Positions 60,435 through 64,000 of a DNA stretch of 64,000 nt are shown here, piece by piece. The position numbers and the translations under genes were made by a program. Position 1 is the first letter of the stretch. Each line of letters starts with the position of its first letter. Under the pieces are notes generated by a model. It was given only the letters and a program-made list of their open reading frames with translations, was not told where the DNA came from and ran no database searches. The DNA is from Colius striatus (lineage: Eukaryota; Chordata; Aves; Coliiformes; Coliidae). The stretch is taken from contig NC_084768.1 of the NCBI RefSeq assembly GCF_028858725.1, positions 1,781,853 to 1,845,852 of the forward strand, read 5' to 3'.

Positions 60435-63400
60435 CCGAGCTGATGTGTGATAGGATGATTTTGTCAGACTCTCCAGGTAGAACTCCTCATTCTCTAAGAA
60501 ACCATGGTCCTGAGAAGAAAGGGATGATGGGACAGATATCAGAGTGCAACACAAACGGAGTCACAGCCCAGGGTGTCACTGGGTGAGGAAAGTACCCCGA
60601 ATCCTACAGAAGCAGCCTGAAAGAGCACCCCAGCCTGGGGAAGGCCCCAGCAGGGAAGCAGGGGGCTGAAGGGAGGGGACTGGCACATCACAAAGCCAGA
60701 GTCCAGCAGAGATGGCTTCTCCCAGTCAGCGATGGTGTGAGGAGAGGGATGAACCATCAGGTCCTGCATGTTATTAATGAACCTGAGACAAGCTGTGAAG
60801 GTTCACCCCCCCTTGCTTCTGGCATCACTCTTCTAGGTGTGACAGGTCCTCTAGGTCCTCTTCTGGAAGCCCACCCAGCCCAACAGCTCAGTAATGGTCT
60901 GAGGAGACACCCCACGCTGTGGCTGTTGGCCTCAAAGCGCGCTTTAGCCAGCCTTGTTCCCATCCAGCTGGTTCCAAGCCCCTTCTCCAGCCCCAGCCTC
61001 CTCCCCCTCACCTGCTGGGCCCTGAACTTCAGCAGCAGCAGCGTGGCGTCAATGAGCTCGGTGCCGCTGGCTGTGGCCAGGGTGTCCCTGCCAGCCCCAG
61101 GGCTGTGCTGAGGGAGCACCCTGACAGGAGCTGGAGGCTCTGCAACAAGACCCCAGCTCTGTGGTGCCGCTGTCGTCAGGGGAACTGCAGACAGAGACAA
61201 CAGCATTCCTTTTCCAGCTGCCTGCATGTCCCCACAGCAAGGTCCTCCCCAACCACCCACTGCAAACGGGCTTTAATCCAGCTGCCTCTCCCCTTCTGCC
61301 CCCTCTATACCCTCCTGGCACTGCCCTGCCTTCAGAGGACAAGGGGACAACTCACAGCTGAGGTTTATCATCAGGGCAACTAACTCAGCCCTCAGCAACA
61401 TGCCAAGCCTCCTGAAAAGTGGAATACAAGTGCAGCTCTCCGCCCAGCATGTCCCTTCCCATTGGCAACAGGCAGAAAGCCTTACACAGTGTGCTGGAGA
61501 GGCCGTTCACTGGGGCACCGAGGTCCTGGTCTGCAGTCAGCAGCATCATGGGCTTGTTGGGCAGCTCCTCACATCGCTCTTCTAGCTGTCTCCTCTTCAG
61601 AGCTGTGCTCAGCCACTCCTGCCCCATCCCCAGGAGAAAGAGAGAGAGAAGCAAAGGTTGAGGCCCTCAACACGGTGGCTTCAGGCCAAGAAGGAAAGGC
61701 GAGGGGGTATACCTCCTGCAGGTGCTGTTCCTGCTGCCTCAGCTGCTTCAAGCGCTGCTGCATGGCCTGCAGCCTCCTTGGGTGCTCACACTCCCCCCTG
61801 CAAGCCTTCTGCAGCACTCGCTGCCCCCTCTTGTCCTTCTGGGATGAGAACTGCAAGGTACAGAGGCTGGGGAGGCTGGGGACAGGGTCCCTTGCTGCTA
61901 TGGGGCAGGGCTCCTTTCTGCATCCCCTCATTCCCCTTCCAGGACAGCACTAGGACTCCTCCTGGCTTGGGGAGGGCTGTGACCCCTCCCAGCTCTGCTG
62001 CCAGACTCAGGCAGATGCTGTGCTCACCTTGGCCCTGCTCTGCACCTTCTACTCCTGCTGCCAGATGTGCTGCGCAGCCACCTTCACCCTCTCCTTCTCC
62101 AGCCTCAGCTTCTGCCAGGCCTTATCCTGCAGCTCTCTGGCCTTCACCAGCTGCTCCTCCTTGGCTTTCAGCTCTGCCAGCTCCTGGGATGGGTACGGGG
62201 GAAACCAATGCACTACCTGCCCTGTCCTGTTCACTCTTGTGAGTCTTTCCCAAGTGATGGGAGAGATCTACCCCGTTGAGCTTCTCGTGTGTGCCAGTGT
62301 GGGGTGCAGAGCAACACCTCCAGATACTTAAGCAGTGCCCTCATCCATCACCCCTTGGGGACCAGGGCTGGCAGAGCTGGGATTGTACACACACACACTC
62401 CCTTCCCTGGGAAGGACAGAGCCCCTCAATCACGTTGCACACCCTCAAACATGCTCAAAGCAAAACAATTTGTCAGCAGTGGAAATACTCAGGCTGAATG
62501 CTTCTTTTCCACTGTGGCAGCTCTGCCACCTTGTCTGTGCCACAGATCCCCTCTGGACAGCCCTAGGAGGGAGCAGAGCTGGCTCTGGCCACGTCCCCAT
62601 GGCAGGGGGATGTGGAGGAATGGTTAAGGGAGCATGGACATGGATCCCGGAGTATAATGTTAGGCCTGATGGGGCAAGGCAATCTGAGCTCTAGTTGTAT
62701 GAATTTAATGCACAATCAAGACCAGAGTCAGAGCCATGGTTAAAGCAGTTGCTGTCACGTAGTCAGCGCAGACAGCAGGCCGCTTTCTGCTCCCTCAAGG
62801 TCGGGCTGTTTTCAGCTAAGGAGCTAACAGCTCAAGGTGGAAAACAACTTCGGAGAAAAACAAGATGGGAAACTGTGAGGGAGCTTGCTTATGGCAGAAA
62901 CCGCAAGTAGGATGAACATGAGAATGTAATCTATTAGCTGCTGTTGCTGAGCTAGCTTTGAAGCTGCTGGATATATAAGTTAGAGCCTGCTTTTAATAAA
63001 GAGGAGGTTTCTGCTATCACTCACATTGAGTAGGACTGATTTCTTCCCACCCAGCTGAGAATCGGACCCTCTTTTGATTGCCACATGAAGTAGGCTTGGA
63101 GCTGGTTGTTCAGGCTTCGAGCCTGGTTTTCAGGCCAAGAGCTGAAAACTTTGTGGCAGGGGGAGGCTTTGCTTACACCCACTGTGGGGGTTTCCTCTCA
63201 TGACGGAGGTGGCTGTGCCTGGTCTGGCTGCCCCAACTCCTCCCAGGCAGAGGGGAGAGACAGAGGAACCCACACTTCTGTCAGCATCTAAAGCAGGCTG
63301 GTGGAGGCTGCTCCTGGGGCAGCCTGATTCTCACCACCCCAAGGGACATCTCTGTCTGAAACACCTGAAGGAGCGTAGAGCCTGCCCCGTGGGCATGGGA

Positions 63401-64000
63401 AGGGGCTGCGCTGCAGTACTTTGGCCAGGCTGCTGACGGTGCCCTCTCCCTGGGAGCCCATGTGCCCGTGTCCAGTTCCATCCTCACCCTGCTCTGCTGC
63501 TGCTGGGCACGAAGTTCAGCCCACTCAGTCGCCAGCTTCTGGTACTCCTCTGAGCACTTCTGCACCACCAACTGCTGCTCCGCCAGAAAAGTGCTCTGCA
63601 GAATGTCACAAGAGAGGGAGAGGCAAAGCACTGAGTCCCCTTTGCTGATGGATTTTTCTCCTTCAGCCCACCTCTGCCACCAAATATCAGGCAACACCCA
63701 GAAGCTGGTTCAAGCCCCCAGTGCTTGGGGTGAGCCCTGCTTGGAGAGCTCAGCCCCAAGCTTCCAGCTGCCAGGGGACCGCTCTGATTGTGAGTCACTG
63801 CGCCTGGGGGTGGGATTGAGGGAGCAAAGTGCTGCAGCCCAGAACCCGGCTCCTTCCTCCACCACACAGCGCACTGCAGCCCTGCTCACACTCGGGGCAC
63901 ACGTGAACAGCACCTGGAGCTGTCTGTCCCACCTCACCTTGGCCCTCTCCAGCTCTGCTCGCTCCTTGGAGAGCTGCTGGCTCAGGACTTGCTGCCGCTC
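60435..64000 (-). pseudogene. FBF1: FBF1-like gene, C-terminal coiled-coil exons, disrupted
   Basis: FBF1 is a transition-fibre and keratin-associated coiled-coil protein needed for ciliogenesis. Exons on the minus strand: 64000-63938 (continues past the window; SQQLSKERAELERAK), 63595-63488 (FLAEQQLVVQKCSEEYQKLA), 62183-62028 (ELAELKAKEEQLVKARELQD), 61850-61713 (MQQRLKQLRQQEQHLQE), 61618-61486 (EWLSTALKRRQLEERCEELP), 61139-61012 (TELIDATLLLLKFRAQQ) and 60509-60435 (DHGFLENEEFYLESLTKSSY). The first exons are all phase 0. Exon 62183-62028 has an in-frame TAG at 62049-62051 after HIWQQE. Joining 61618-61486 to 61139-61012 as placed would also give a stop codon at the junction, though that border is less sure. 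The last exon runs straight into ERV pol sequence without its own stop. I infer a decayed copy; an unannotated alternative exon cannot be excluded. Confidence 0.75.
62659..63087 (+). mobile_element. Solo LTR in an FBF1-like intron
   Basis: Starts TGTTAGGCCTGATGGGGC, has ATATATAAGT near 62971, AATAAA near 62995, and ends near GATTGCCACA. The order TATA box, AATAAA, end fits a plus-strand LTR. No internal genes and no clear target duplication. Confidence 0.65.

Noticed and set aside
61385-64000. Reading the coiled-coil exons as part of the HYDIN-like gene seen at the other end
   Set aside because: Residue order (AEQQ...EEYQKLA, ELAELKAKEEQ, LENEEFYLESL) fits the FBF1 C-terminus, not HYDIN beta domains.

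Overview
The window looks like avian nuclear DNA. CR1 LINEs with the avian-type 3' end (ATTCTATGATTCTRT-like) occur throughout. There are avian-style endogenous retroviruses of at least four kinds, a family-14-type olfactory receptor, spliced vertebrate genes with very short introns, and a 21-bp A/T-phased satellite. No bacterial features, tRNA, rRNA or CRISPR arrays were seen.

Layout. 1-3.1 kb: an ERV integrase scrap and broken exons of a HYDIN-like gene (minus). 3.2-3.8 kb: the last two exons of an EHMT (G9a/GLP)-type SET domain (plus). 3.9-6.3 kb: a GA-only tract and a pyrimidine-rich stretch. 9.4-13.1 kb: LTRs, including a complete LTR with a 5-bp target duplication sitting inside a CR1. 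13.7-14.7 kb: an intronless olfactory receptor (minus). 17-21.8 kb: CR1 pieces, a decayed gammaretrovirus-like element and a satellite array. 21.8-26.3 kb: two minus-strand ERVs, one with an open env frame. 26.6-35.7 kb: two complete five-exon acrosin-like serine protease genes in tandem (minus), separated by a GC-rich island, a second inverted satellite array and an LTR. 36-39 kb: CR1 and LTR remnants. 39-50 kb: scattered minus-strand exons of a Tudor/helicase gene, best matched to TDRD12, with at least one stop. 50.8-57.2 kb: a young, env-less betaretrovirus-like provirus with open gag, pro and pol. 58.9-60.4 kb: ERVL-like pol remains. 60.4-64 kb: C-terminal coiled-coil exons of an FBF1-like gene (minus) with an in-frame stop.

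Interpretation. The two acrosin-like genes are the best candidates for working host genes. They share exon phases, catalytic residues and about 100 bp of promoter containing a CRE-like site, which fits testis expression. The other host sequences are fragments of unrelated genes, several visibly broken, embedded in retroviral and satellite DNA. This mixture fits a repeat-rich, low-constraint region such as heterochromatin, a W or other sex-linked region, a dot microchromosome or a pericentromere. The sequence alone cannot say which. Exon edges were placed by eye from splice consensus and reading phase; gene names rest on recognised residue patterns, not on database searches.
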